Source: Chloracidobacterium sp. UBA3360 (GTDB lineage: Bacteria; Acidobacteriota; Blastocatellia; Pyrinomonadales; Pyrinomonadaceae). Taken from it: a DNA stretch of 13,642 nucleotides. Numbering within the stretch: position 1 is the stretch's first letter; each line of letters begins with the position of its first letter. The stretch covers positions 1-13,642 of the forward strand of contig DEQS01000072.1 of the NCBI GenBank assembly GCA_002360555.1, given 5' to 3'. Of the stretch, positions 1 through 8,295 are shown one piece after another. The notes under the pieces were generated by a model, which had not been told where the DNA came from, searched no databases, and was given only the letters and a program-made list of their open reading frames with translations. The position numbers were made by a program, and so were the translations under genes.

Positions 1-1511
1 TTAAGTATCTGCGAGATCGGGAAGCCTTCCGGAGCCTTGCCCGCGTCGAAGTTTCGCATGATCGCCATGCCGAGTTGGGCCATCGTTAGTTTCTTGCCGC
101 GAGCGGTATCGGTGATGACGGTGACGTCCTTCATGAACTGCTCGTAGTTAAAGAAATCGAACAGCGACGTCATCTGATTCGTGTTTTTGTTAACGACGAT
201 CAGTGTAAAAATGCCGCAGTTCGGGTGACAGTTACACGAAGACCAACCCCACGGAGCGTCCGCGCCTTGCAGCATGTCCATCACTGAGGTGAACGCCGAA
301 TACGAACTCAGAGGAAACCAGTCACGCAACGGCTCAAGCACACCGTCGAGCTGCTTTTTAAGATCATGCGTCATCCCCGACAGCGTATAACGCTGTGCGA
401 TGCGGTCTTTGTCGGACACATCTTCGTCGCGGCCGGTGAATGAAACGGGCTGGAACGCGATGGTCTGCACTTTGTCGATGTTCTCGGCGGCGAATTTGAC
501 GATGCTGCCGATGCCTTCGTTGTTCCACGAATTGACGATCGTCGTGACCAGCGTCACCTTGATGCCGACCGAAGCGAGATTCTCTATGGCCTTGAGCTTT
601 ACGTCAAACAGATTGCCGACGCCGCGATGTTTGTTGTCTTCGTCGTTGGTCCCGTCGAACTGCAAATAAACGCCGTGCTGCCCTGCGGCCTTCGCCGCTT
701 TACAAAATTCGATGTCCTCGGCGTAACGAATTCCGTTCGTCGCCGCGAGAATGCGGTAGAAACCGATCTTCTTCGCGTACGCAACCGATTCGAGAAAGTG
801 CGGTGCGATGGTCGGTTCGCCGCCGGAGAAAAGGATGATGATCTGCCGACGCGGTTTGAACGAAACTGCTCGGTCGAGGATCTCTTTCGTATCCTCGAAC
901 GTCGGTTCGTGTACATAACCGACCTGATTTGCGTCCATGAAGCACGGGTTGCACATCATGTTACAGCGGTTCGTCAGATCGACGGTGAGCACCGCTCCGC
1001 GGCCGAATTTAATATCAGAAGTCCCGTGGTGATGGACATGCTTGTCCTCAGCCGCTTTAAAATCGCGGCCGTAAAACAACGATTCGATGCGTTCGAGAAA
1101 CTTCGGGTCGGTCGCCATCACGTCCGAGTAGTCGCCATGCGTCGGGCAGGTCTTTTTCATCACGACCTGGCCGTTTTCCTCGACGATCTGTGCCTTGATC
1201 TCGCCGGGATGCGAATTCATCAGGATCTCAAGCGGGATCGTCTTATTGATCACGCCCTCGCGAACGCTCTTGACGCACGCCGGGCAAAGCGAATCGGTCT
1301 CACGCGGAAACCCAAGCGGCGGCGCCGTTCGCTCGTACGATTTGAGCAGCGGCTCAGCCGCCCATTTCGGCGTGATCGCCTCGCTCTCAGGCAAGATGGT
1401 ATTCACCGCCTGAAAAGCCTTCCACCCAATATCCGCCGCCGCGGATGCCATCTTGGATCCTTTACGGCCCTTTCCTTTACCTTCGCCGCGTCTGAAATTA
1501 TCACTAAACAT
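1..1511 (-). CDS. Radical SAM enzyme of the MJ0619/Tes (COG1964-like) type, 3' end missing
   Basis: The reading frame is open from an ATG at 1511 to the window edge, giving about 503 residues with no stop. An AGGA lies about 8 nt upstream of the ATG. The radical SAM [4Fe-4S] motif CX3CX2C is Cys183, Cys187 and Cys190, in TNRCNMMCNPCF, followed by the SAM-binding GGEP motif at 230-233. Before the core sits a rubredoxin-like cysteine knuckle (CPAC at 76-79, then CPTHG at 122-126). After it comes a second cysteine cluster, SCNCHPNCG, with Cys426, 428 and 432. This order is typical of the family containing archaeal MJ0619, which acts in methanopterin methylation, and the tetraether lipid synthase Tes. 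The substrate here is not shown by the sequence. The first 20 residues are basic and Gly/Lys-rich. It is last in a run of minus-strand genes, 75 bp after the threonine synthase gene. The family assignment is firm; the reaction is open. Confidence 0.88.
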   Translation of the reverse strand, partial: MFSDNFRRGEGKGKGRKGSKMASAAADIGWKAFQAVNTILPESEAITPKWAAEPLLKSYERTAPPLGFPRETDSLCPACVKSVREGVINKTIPLEILMNSHPGEIKAQIVEENGQVVMKKTCPTHGDYSDVMATDPKFLERIESLFYGRDFKAAEDKHVHHHGTSDIKFGRGAVLTVDLTNRCNMMCNPCFMDANQVGYVHEPTFEDTKEILDRAVSFKPRRQIIILFSGGEPTIAPHFLESVAYAKKIGFYRILAATNGIRYAEDIEFCKAAKAAGQHGVYLQFDGTNDEDNKHRGVGNLFDVKLKAIENLASVGIKVTLVTTIVNSWNNEGIGSIVKFAAENIDKVQTIAFQPVSFTGRDEDVSDKDRIAQRYTLSGMTHDLKKQLDGVLEPLRDWFPLSSYSAFTSVMDMLQGADAPWGWSSCNCHPNCGIFTLIVVNKNTNQMTSLFDFFNYEQFMKDVTVITDTARGKKLTMAQLGMAIMRNFDAGKAPEGFPISQIL

Positions 1512-1586
1512 AATGTTTTCCTGCGAGTAGACACACCGCTCCCGCCCAAATCTTAGCAAATTTTGAAATTATTTACGAACTCAGAA

Positions 1587-2849
<1,263 letters not shown>

Positions 2850-2928
2850 AGCAACGATTTTGCCACGAAGTGAGCAAAGATCGCGAATTCAAGAGACAGA
2901 AGCGATGATCGGAGCGATGCGGGGAATG

Positions 2929-3525
2929 TTATTTTTTTAAGATAAACTCCCGGACAAGATTGAACGCGGCATTAACGCCGAGCGAAATGCCACCACGTTT
3001 CATACCGTCTTTCCAGTCAAATCGGGCAGGATACCAAAACTGATTGGCAACTACGTCAGCGGTGTACGTGCCGACGATACGCGGAACTCCAACGGTGCGT
3101 CTACCGTTTGGCTTTCGAGCCGTCACGACCGATAGGAAAGCGTTGCCGACACGCGAGCCCACACCACGTTCGGTGCTGGGGTAGAAGCTGCTATCGAGTT
3201 TGAACGCCTCATCGAGGCCATACATGACGGTGCTGCGGACAACGATTCGGCCGAAATTTGAGGCGACCCGCCGGCCAAATCCTTCGCCCGACTTACCCCA
3301 TTCTTCAGGGCTATTAAAAGCGGTAGAGAACGCGGCTCCCGACACGATCCCGATCCAAGCTACAGGGCCGACCGTGTCATTAACATATCGCTTAAATCGC
3401 TTTTCGGCGGTCGGACGAACATAAGATGGCTGTGGTGTCGCAGTTGGAACCGGATCCGGTGCCTGCGCCGCCACTGCAAATGCGCTGACCAATGTCAGCT
3501 GGAGGGTAAAGAACAGTTTTTTCAT
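2929..3525 (-). CDS. Small secreted protein of unknown function
   Basis: A 198-aa protein that I cannot name. From the ATG at 3525 it starts MKKLFFTLQ, a hydrophobic stretch follows, and it reaches AVAAQA, which is a normal Sec signal peptide with a likely cut after residue 22. A proline/threonine-rich linker comes next, then a Gly-, Arg- and aromatic-rich domain with short helix-like stretches. Notable pieces are NDTVGPVAWIG, NSPEEWGKSGEGFGRRVASN and SLGVNAAFNLVREF near the C-terminus. I recall similar conserved hypothetical proteins in Acidobacteriota, but that is memory and was not checked. A GTG at 3549 would add eight residues (MIRSKTIF). I prefer the ATG because it gives a clean signal peptide, although neither start has an obvious Shine-Dalgarno. 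It follows the GDSL gene by 34 bp (10 bp from the GTG), so the genes are probably co-transcribed. Confidence 0.7.
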   Translation of the reverse strand: MKKLFFTLQLTLVSAFAVAAQAPDPVPTATPQPSYVRPTAEKRFKRYVNDTVGPVAWIGIVSGAAFSTAFNSPEEWGKSGEGFGRRVASNFGRIVVRSTVMYGLDEAFKLDSSFYPSTERGVGSRVGNAFLSVVTARKPNGRRTVGVPRIVGTYTADVVANQFWYPARFDWKDGMKRGGISLGVNAAFNLVREFILKK

Positions 3526-3559
3526 AAAAATGGTTTTCGAACGAATCACGACAACGGAT

Positions 3560-4246
3560 TCATTTCGCGAGCATCGGTTTTAGAGCTCTATAGACGTTTT
3601 CAGTCATGATCTTTTCGCCCTCGGCGTTCGGATGAATGCCGTCGGCTTGGTTTAGCTCTTTCTTTAGTGCAACGTTTTCGAGTAAGAACGGCAGAAATTC
3701 GACCTTATGCTCAGTAGCGAGATCGGGGAATGCAACGGTGAATTGCTGTTGATAATCGCTACCCATCGAAGGCGGAGCGAGCATTCCGCACAACAAAATA
3801 CGCAAATTCTTGGCTTTTGCCTTGCGGATGATCTGGTCGAGATTTTTCTTCATTTGGGCGACCGGTATACCGCGAAGCAGATCATTGGCACCGAGTTCGA
3901 GAATGACGATCTTGGCGTTGTCCTGTTCGAAGACCCAGTCCGCACGCTCCAACCCGCCCAGCGTTGTATCGCCCGAGACACCCGCATTTATGACCTCATA
4001 CTCATACCCGTCCGCCTTGAGCTTTTCCTGCAAAAGATAAGGGTACGATTCTTTTTCCGACAAGCCAAAACCCGCCGTCAAACTGTCGCCAAAGGCGATG
4101 ATCTTTGGACGATTGGCGACGACCTGAGGTGTCGCAAGCGGCTTTGCTGCCGTGTTGGGGCGATCCGGTTTGTTGCCACATCCCGCTATAATTGCCGTTA
4201 CGGCGATCAATAAAACCAGTACGCTATTTCTTTTTTTCCTGAACAT
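3560..4246 (-). CDS. TesA-like GDSL (SGNH) esterase, lipoprotein, copy 1
   Basis: This 228-aa SGNH hydrolase resembles E. coli TesA (arylesterase, thioesterase and lysophospholipase I). The N-terminus is a lipoprotein signal with lipobox IAGC, putting the lipidated cysteine at Cys23 and the enzyme on the periplasmic side, anchored in a membrane. All four catalytic blocks are present: nucleophile Ser55 in AFGDSLTAGFGL, Gly92 in AGVSGDTT, Asn121 in LGANDLL, and Asp202/His205 in DGIHPN. Its start overlaps the end of the upstream paralogue by 23 bp, so translation is probably coupled. E. coli TesA is a soluble periplasmic protein, so the lipobox is a difference. The divergent ABC transporter genes beyond copy 2 match the tesA/ybbA-ybbP arrangement. 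The natural substrate is unknown. Confidence 0.88.
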   Translation of the reverse strand: MFRKKRNSVLVLLIAVTAIIAGCGNKPDRPNTAAKPLATPQVVANRPKIIAFGDSLTAGFGLSEKESYPYLLQEKLKADGYEYEVINAGVSGDTTLGGLERADWVFEQDNAKIVILELGANDLLRGIPVAQMKKNLDQIIRKAKAKNLRILLCGMLAPPSMGSDYQQQFTVAFPDLATEHKVEFLPFLLENVALKKELNQADGIHPNAEGEKIMTENVYRALKPMLAK

Positions 4247-4934
4247 CTTTTTCCAGCAACGGCATTACAGCCGCAAATACATTTTTCTCGATCACCTTCG
4301 CACCCTCTTCGTTTGGATGCACGTTATCCGGTAACATCCTTTCGGGAAAATCGCTCACATCCTGCATCAATGTCGGCATTAGTAAAACGTCATTTTCGCG
4401 CGCAAGGTTCACGTACATCTGCTTTATCGCGTTACCGTATTCAGGACCGTATCGCTCAGGAGCGTAGATGCCGCACAGTAGCACCTTCACATTCTTTTCC
4501 TTTACTTGACGGATGATCTCCGAAAGATTTCGTTTGATCTCGTCCGGAGGTGTCTGCCGTACGACATCGTTTGCCCCGAGAGCAAGTATAAAGATCTTGA
4601 TATTGCTGACACCTAGCGCCAGCCATAGACGCTTTAGTCCCGCTTCGGCAGTGTCGCCGTTGCGGCCATAATTCACGACTTGATAATTATACCCCGCCGC
4701 ATCGACCGAGCGTTGGAGCATCGCTGGGTAGCTCATCTCCCAACTAGCCAGCCCAAAGCCCGCCGTTAGACTATCACCATAAGCAATTATCTTTGGCCCG
4801 TCGGATATCGTCGGCGGTGTAGATTCGGGTTTAGCATCAGCATTGTTCGAAATGTTTCCGTTTCCACAGCCACAACTGACTGCGACCAAAAACATGAAAC
4901 TAATGGAAATCAATATTCGAATAACAAACCGCAT
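4224..4934 (-). CDS. TesA-like GDSL (SGNH) esterase, lipoprotein, copy 2
   Basis: A 236-aa paralogue of the next gene downstream, with the same layout and intact catalytic residues: Ser55 in AYGDSLTAGFGL, Gly93 in YGRNGDT, Asn122 in LGANDVV, and Asp203/His206 in DNVHPN. The signal segment ends AVSCGCGNG. Cys21 is the likeliest lipidation site, although Ala at -3 makes the lipobox less standard than in copy 1. The C-terminus ends in a charged, lysine-rich tail (EKDVQEKKK) absent from the paralogue. It is first in the minus-strand run, and its ATG at 4934 faces the ABC operon across 74 bp. No clear Shine-Dalgarno is visible. Tandem duplication followed by divergence in the substrate-facing regions is the simplest explanation. 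Confidence 0.87.
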   Translation of the reverse strand: MRFVIRILISISFMFLVAVSCGCGNGNISNNADAKPESTPPTISDGPKIIAYGDSLTAGFGLASWEMSYPAMLQRSVDAAGYNYQVVNYGRNGDTAEAGLKRLWLALGVSNIKIFILALGANDVVRQTPPDEIKRNLSEIIRQVKEKNVKVLLCGIYAPERYGPEYGNAIKQMYVNLARENDVLLMPTLMQDVSDFPERMLPDNVHPNEEGAKVIEKNVFAAVMPLLEKDVQEKKK

Positions 4935-5008
4935 ATATGTTTGTGAGATGCTAGGTGTAAAATGTGAGATGTTGATGACAAGATGTCAAATTTCACTCGT
5001 GACAATAA
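4935..5008. promoter_or_regulatory. Divergent promoter region with repeated motifs
   Basis: This 74-bp spacer must carry the start signals for both the GDSL run (minus) and the ABC operon (plus). It contains an exact 9-bp direct repeat, TGTGAGATG, at 4942-4950 and 4963-4971, a spacing of 21 bp or two helical turns. It also holds an inverted repeat TGACA-aga-TGTCA (4976-4988) and a smaller one, TCAC-tc-GTGA (4993-5002). These look like possible operator sites, but no protein can be assigned. No convincing -35/-10 pair is visible in either direction. Confidence 0.4.
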
Positions 5009-5680
5009 ATGATCCAGTTAAAGAATATTACCAAAACCGTCCGCTCCGGCACCGAAGATCTGACGATACTCAATGACGTGTCGATCGAAATACCCGATGG
5101 CCAGTTTGTCGCGATTACCGGAGCATCGGGCAGCGGCAAATCGACCTTGCTTGGCCTAATCGCCGGGCTAGATGCACCTTCGTCGGGACAGATATTTATC
5201 GATGACGACGAGATCACAGCCACCGGCGAAGACGGCCTGGCACGTATCCGCAGCGAAAAGATCGGATTCGTCTTTCAGTCGTTTCACCTGATCCCGAGCC
5301 TTACCGCATATGAAAATATTCTGATACCGATGGAGATACTTGGGCTCGACGGCGTCGCTGCCCGAGCCGGAAAATTGCTCGACGCGGTCGATCTGACAAA
5401 TCGCGGCCACCATTATCCGGCAGAACTTTCCGGCGGCGAACAGCAAAGAGTCGCCATCGCCCGTGCGTTTGCCAACTCGCCTAAGATACTGCTAGCGGAC
5501 GAACCGACCGGCAACCTTGATAGCAAAAACGGCCAGCATATTTTTGATCTGATGACCCAGCTTCATGCTCAAAATAAGGTCACGCTCGTGCTCGTGACAC
5601 ACGATCCGGTGCTCGCGGCTCAAGCACAACGACAGATCGTATTGACCGATGGCCGCGTATCTAGTGACGAGACAAAATGA
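5009..5680 (+). CDS. ybbA: ABC transporter ATP-binding protein, YbbA/LolD type
   Basis: This 223-aa nucleotide-binding subunit powers the permease encoded directly downstream. All the motifs are intact: Walker A GASGSGKST (38-46), Q-loop Gln90 in FVFQSFHLIP, signature LSGGEQQ (140-146), Walker B ILLADEP (160-166) with Glu165, D-loop GNLD, and switch His198 in VTHD. The sequence has the pattern of the MacB/LolD/YbbA group, whose members drive mechanical work on periplasmic or membrane-bound substrates rather than channel-type transport. Its stop overlaps the permease start by 4 bp (ATGA), so the two are translationally coupled. The divergent GDSL esterase genes favour YbbA over LolD or MacB, because E. 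coli has tesA beside ybbA. The name is assigned by family and context. Confidence 0.88.
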   Translation: MIQLKNITKTVRSGTEDLTILNDVSIEIPDGQFVAITGASGSGKSTLLGLIAGLDAPSSGQIFIDDDEITATGEDGLARIRSEKIGFVFQSFHLIPSLTAYENILIPMEILGLDGVAARAGKLLDAVDLTNRGHHYPAELSGGEQQRVAIARAFANSPKILLADEPTGNLDSKNGQHIFDLMTQLHAQNKVTLVLVTHDPVLAAQAQRQIVLTDGRVSSDETK

Positions 5681-8202
5681 AGTTTATTTTCAATCTTACC
5701 CGACGCGAGATCCGCTCTTCATGGCGGCGTTTGCTGTTTTTTTTCTTATGCATCGCGTTGGGTGTGGGCTCGATCGTCGCGCTCCGTTCGCTTATACAAA
5801 ACATTACAAAGGTTGTTGGCAATGACGCACGGGCTTTGATGACAGCGGACCTTGAGGTCAGCTCGACCAACGATTTTACGCCGACCGATATTGCAAAGAT
5901 CGAAGATGTGATCGGCAGATCAACGATCGTCGAGGCTCGAAACGAGACCATCTCGACCGCGTCGATGGCACGTCCGTCAGATCCGGCGAACGAGAGCCTA
6001 GAGTTTGTTGAGCTAAAGGGCATTGAGCAGCCATTCCCGCTTGTCGGCAGTTTTACGACTTCGGATGGACAGGCTTTCGATTTCAAACTGCTCGAAAATA
6101 ACGGCGCCGTCATCGCCCGCATCCTACTCGAAGAGCTAAAGGTAAAGGTCGGCGACAAGCTCAAGATCGGCGAGGCCGAGTTTCAAATACGCGGCACGAT
6201 CGACGAGGAACCGGGCGGCACGAGCGGCTTTCGCATGGGTGCGAGGATCTTTGTCGAGAAAAAATCTTTTGACGATGCCGGCATCACCCGCAACACGAGC
6301 CGCATCCGTCGGCGAATACTCTATCGCACGTCGGAAAATCCGACGCCGCTTGTCACCCAGCTTCGCGATGCTCTAAAAGGCACCACGATACAGGTCAACT
6401 CGTACCGCGAGCAGCAGGAAAATCTTAACGAGCAATTTGCCCGTACGGAAAATTACCTTTCTCTGACGGGCCTGCTGATCCTCGTTCTCGGCGGTGTCGG
6501 CGTTTGGAACGTCGCGAGGGCATTTATCGAACAAAAACGTAAGACCGTCGCCGTCCTTAAATGCCTAGGTGCAACGGGCAACCGCGTTATCGCCGTCTAT
6601 CTGCTGCAGATTCTGACGCTCGGGATAGTTGGCAGCTTGTTTGGCGTCTTTCTCGCACAATGCGGCCTGTGGGTGGCCAAATGGCGGTTTGTCGAGGCTT
6701 TGCCCGCAAAGATGATCTACGCAGTTACGTTTGCCACTTCGTGGCAGGGCATCTTGCTCGGCGTGCTGATCTCAGTGCTTTTTTCGGCTCTGCCATTGCT
6801 CCAGATCCGCTCGATCAAGCCCAAGCTGCTGCTCCGCGACGAGAACAACGTAAATATCAACCGGCTCGATTGGTCGAAATGGCTGTTTGGAGCCCTTTGC
6901 GTCGCGGCTCTGCTCGGCATCGCCGTCTGGCAGGCAGGCTCGTTAAAGGTTGGGTTGTTCTTTCTCGGCGGACTTGCCGGTACTGGACTGGTTCTTTACT
7001 CTGCCGCCGCGATCCTGACATGGGTGCTCAAACGAACAAAATCGCTTGGCACATTTTCGATACGCCAGGCGATCAATTCGCTTTACCGGCCCGGCAACCA
7101 AACTCGGATCATATTGCTCGCAGTCGGGCTTGGGGCGTTCGTCGTGATAGCGGTCCAGGCGATGCAAACCAATCTTGTGCGAGAGTTTGATTTCTCGCGT
7201 AACCAGCGTCTGCCGAGCATGATCTTTGTCGATATACAAAAAAGTCAGATCGACGGCGTGATGGCGATGATCGAAAAAGCCGTAGGTGAAAAAGCCGAAT
7301 CGGTTCCCACGGTACGTGCAAGGATCGCAGCGGTGAATGGCGAGGCTGTCGATTTTACTCAACGTGAGATCCGTCAGCAGCAGGGACAGATCGGCCGCGA
7401 ATTTGCGATAACTTACAGGCCAAAACTCGACGACAACGAATCGATCGTGAGCGGCGAATGGTGGACATCCGCGAACCGGGACGAGCCGCAAGTGTCGGTC
7501 GAGCAAACGATGGCCGAAACGCTAAAGGTTGCGGCGGGAGATTCGATGACCTTCGACATCTCCGGCCGAAAGGTCACGGCCCGTGTTGCCAATGTCCGCA
7601 AGATCGATGTCCGCAATGCACGCACGGCGTTTGTTTTTGTTTTCCGTCCCGGCACGCTTGATAAGGCGCCACAGAGCTTTGCCGCGACCGTGCTCAAGCA
7701 CGTCCCGGCGACGGATCGTCAGCGGCTGCAGCGTGATATTCTCGAAAAGTTTCCCAACGTACAGATATTCGACGTCGCCGACATCATCGCGGCGGTCGAC
7801 AAACTCGTCAGCAATTTTGTCATCGCGATCTCGTTTGTCGGTAGTTTTGTCTTACTCAGCGGCATCTTGATCCTGATCGGCTCGGTCGCTCTGACCAAAT
7901 CGCAGCGGATCTATGAGAACGCGATACTCAAAACGCTCGGTGCAAAACGGCTCACACTTGCGACTATATTATTTTCTGAATACGGGCTGCTAGGACTGCT
8001 TGCGGGCGTGATATCGACGGGTTTTGCGGTAAGTATGTCGTACGTCGTTTGCCGTTACCTGATGGCGATCGAATGGCAATTTGACCTGCCGCTCACGATC
8101 GGCGGAGTTATAATAACCGCTCTGCTGGTGACATTCGTCGGCGTAGCGGCAAGTTTTGACGTCCTCTTCCGAAAGCCTCTCGCAACGCTTAGATCTCAAT
8201 AA
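5677..8202 (+). CDS. ybbP: FtsX-type ABC permease, YbbP type
   Basis: An 841-aa inner-membrane permease, close in size to E. coli YbbP. Hydrophobic segments suggest ten TM helices, at about 19-40, 262-284, 303-333, 355-378, 401-420, 425-450, 477-497, 713-738, 760-792 and 806-828. Two large periplasmic domains lie at about 41-260 and 498-712. Each FtsX-like half has a coupling stretch of the expected kind: QKRKTVAVLKCLGAT (286-300) and RIYENAILKTLGAKR (744-758). This ten-helix, two-domain layout separates it from the four-helix MacB and LolC/E permeases. Its start ATG overlaps the stop of the ATPase gene. The substrate is not shown by the sequence; the divergent esterase genes point to an acylated or hydrophobic envelope molecule. 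Confidence 0.87.
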   Translation: MKFIFNLTRREIRSSWRRLLFFFLCIALGVGSIVALRSLIQNITKVVGNDARALMTADLEVSSTNDFTPTDIAKIEDVIGRSTIVEARNETISTASMARPSDPANESLEFVELKGIEQPFPLVGSFTTSDGQAFDFKLLENNGAVIARILLEELKVKVGDKLKIGEAEFQIRGTIDEEPGGTSGFRMGARIFVEKKSFDDAGITRNTSRIRRRILYRTSENPTPLVTQLRDALKGTTIQVNSYREQQENLNEQFARTENYLSLTGLLILVLGGVGVWNVARAFIEQKRKTVAVLKCLGATGNRVIAVYLLQILTLGIVGSLFGVFLAQCGLWVAKWRFVEALPAKMIYAVTFATSWQGILLGVLISVLFSALPLLQIRSIKPKLLLRDENNVNINRLDWSKWLFGALCVAALLGIAVWQAGSLKVGLFFLGGLAGTGLVLYSAAAILTWVLKRTKSLGTFSIRQAINSLYRPGNQTRIILLAVGLGAFVVIAVQAMQTNLVREFDFSRNQRLPSMIFVDIQKSQIDGVMAMIEKAVGEKAESVPTVRARIAAVNGEAVDFTQREIRQQQGQIGREFAITYRPKLDDNESIVSGEWWTSANRDEPQVSVEQTMAETLKVAAGDSMTFDISGRKVTARVANVRKIDVRNARTAFVFVFRPGTLDKAPQSFAATVLKHVPATDRQRLQRDILEKFPNVQIFDVADIIAAVDKLVSNFVIAISFVGSFVLLSGILILIGSVALTKSQRIYENAILKTLGAKRLTLATILFSEYGLLGLLAGVISTGFAVSMSYVVCRYLMAIEWQFDLPLTIGGVIITALLVTFVGVAASFDVLFRKPLATLRSQ

Positions 8203-8216
8203 GAAAAAGGCAGTCA

Positions 8217-8288
8217 TCCACAGATGGACACGGATAAACACAGATAGTTTTCAAATATTATCTGTGTCCATCTGTGTTTATCTGAGGA
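8217..8288. repeat. Long imperfect inverted repeat between convergent genes
   Basis: Two 30-nt arms (8217-8246 and 8259-8288) pair around a 12-nt loop (8247-8258). On the plus strand I count 24 Watson-Crick pairs, 3 G-U pairs and 3 mismatches (8237/8268, 8236/8269 and 8220/8285). The arms are built from the heptamer CACAGAT: two copies in the left arm (8219-8225 and 8239-8245), and its inverse ATCTGTG twice in the right arm (8260-8266 and 8270-8276). It fills most of the gap between the permease and the convergent 433-aa gene and may help separate their transcripts. There is no T-run directly after either arm, so it is not a classic intrinsic terminator. Confidence 0.75.
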
Positions 8289-8295
8289 GAATTTC

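Noticed and set aside
627..1556. A 309-aa open frame on the plus strand
   Set aside because: It is the antisense shadow of the radical SAM gene. Its product is rich in Arg and lacks domain motifs, while the minus-strand frame carries all the cysteine motifs in order.
2853..2881. A GCCACGAAGTGAGCAAAG stretch upstream of the threonine synthase gene, resembling CCACGAAG-type intergenic repeats
   Set aside because: The likeness is partial and only one copy lies in the window, so it cannot be separated from chance.
4935..5008. A CRP-type site, because TGTGA occurs in the spacer
   Set aside because: The matching TCACA half-site at 6-nt spacing is absent, so only the direct repeat is reported.
6561..7190. 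A 209-aa plus-strand frame inside the permease gene
   Set aside because: It overlaps the FtsX-type permease in another frame, is Arg-rich and has no start signal; the permease frame is clearly the coding one.
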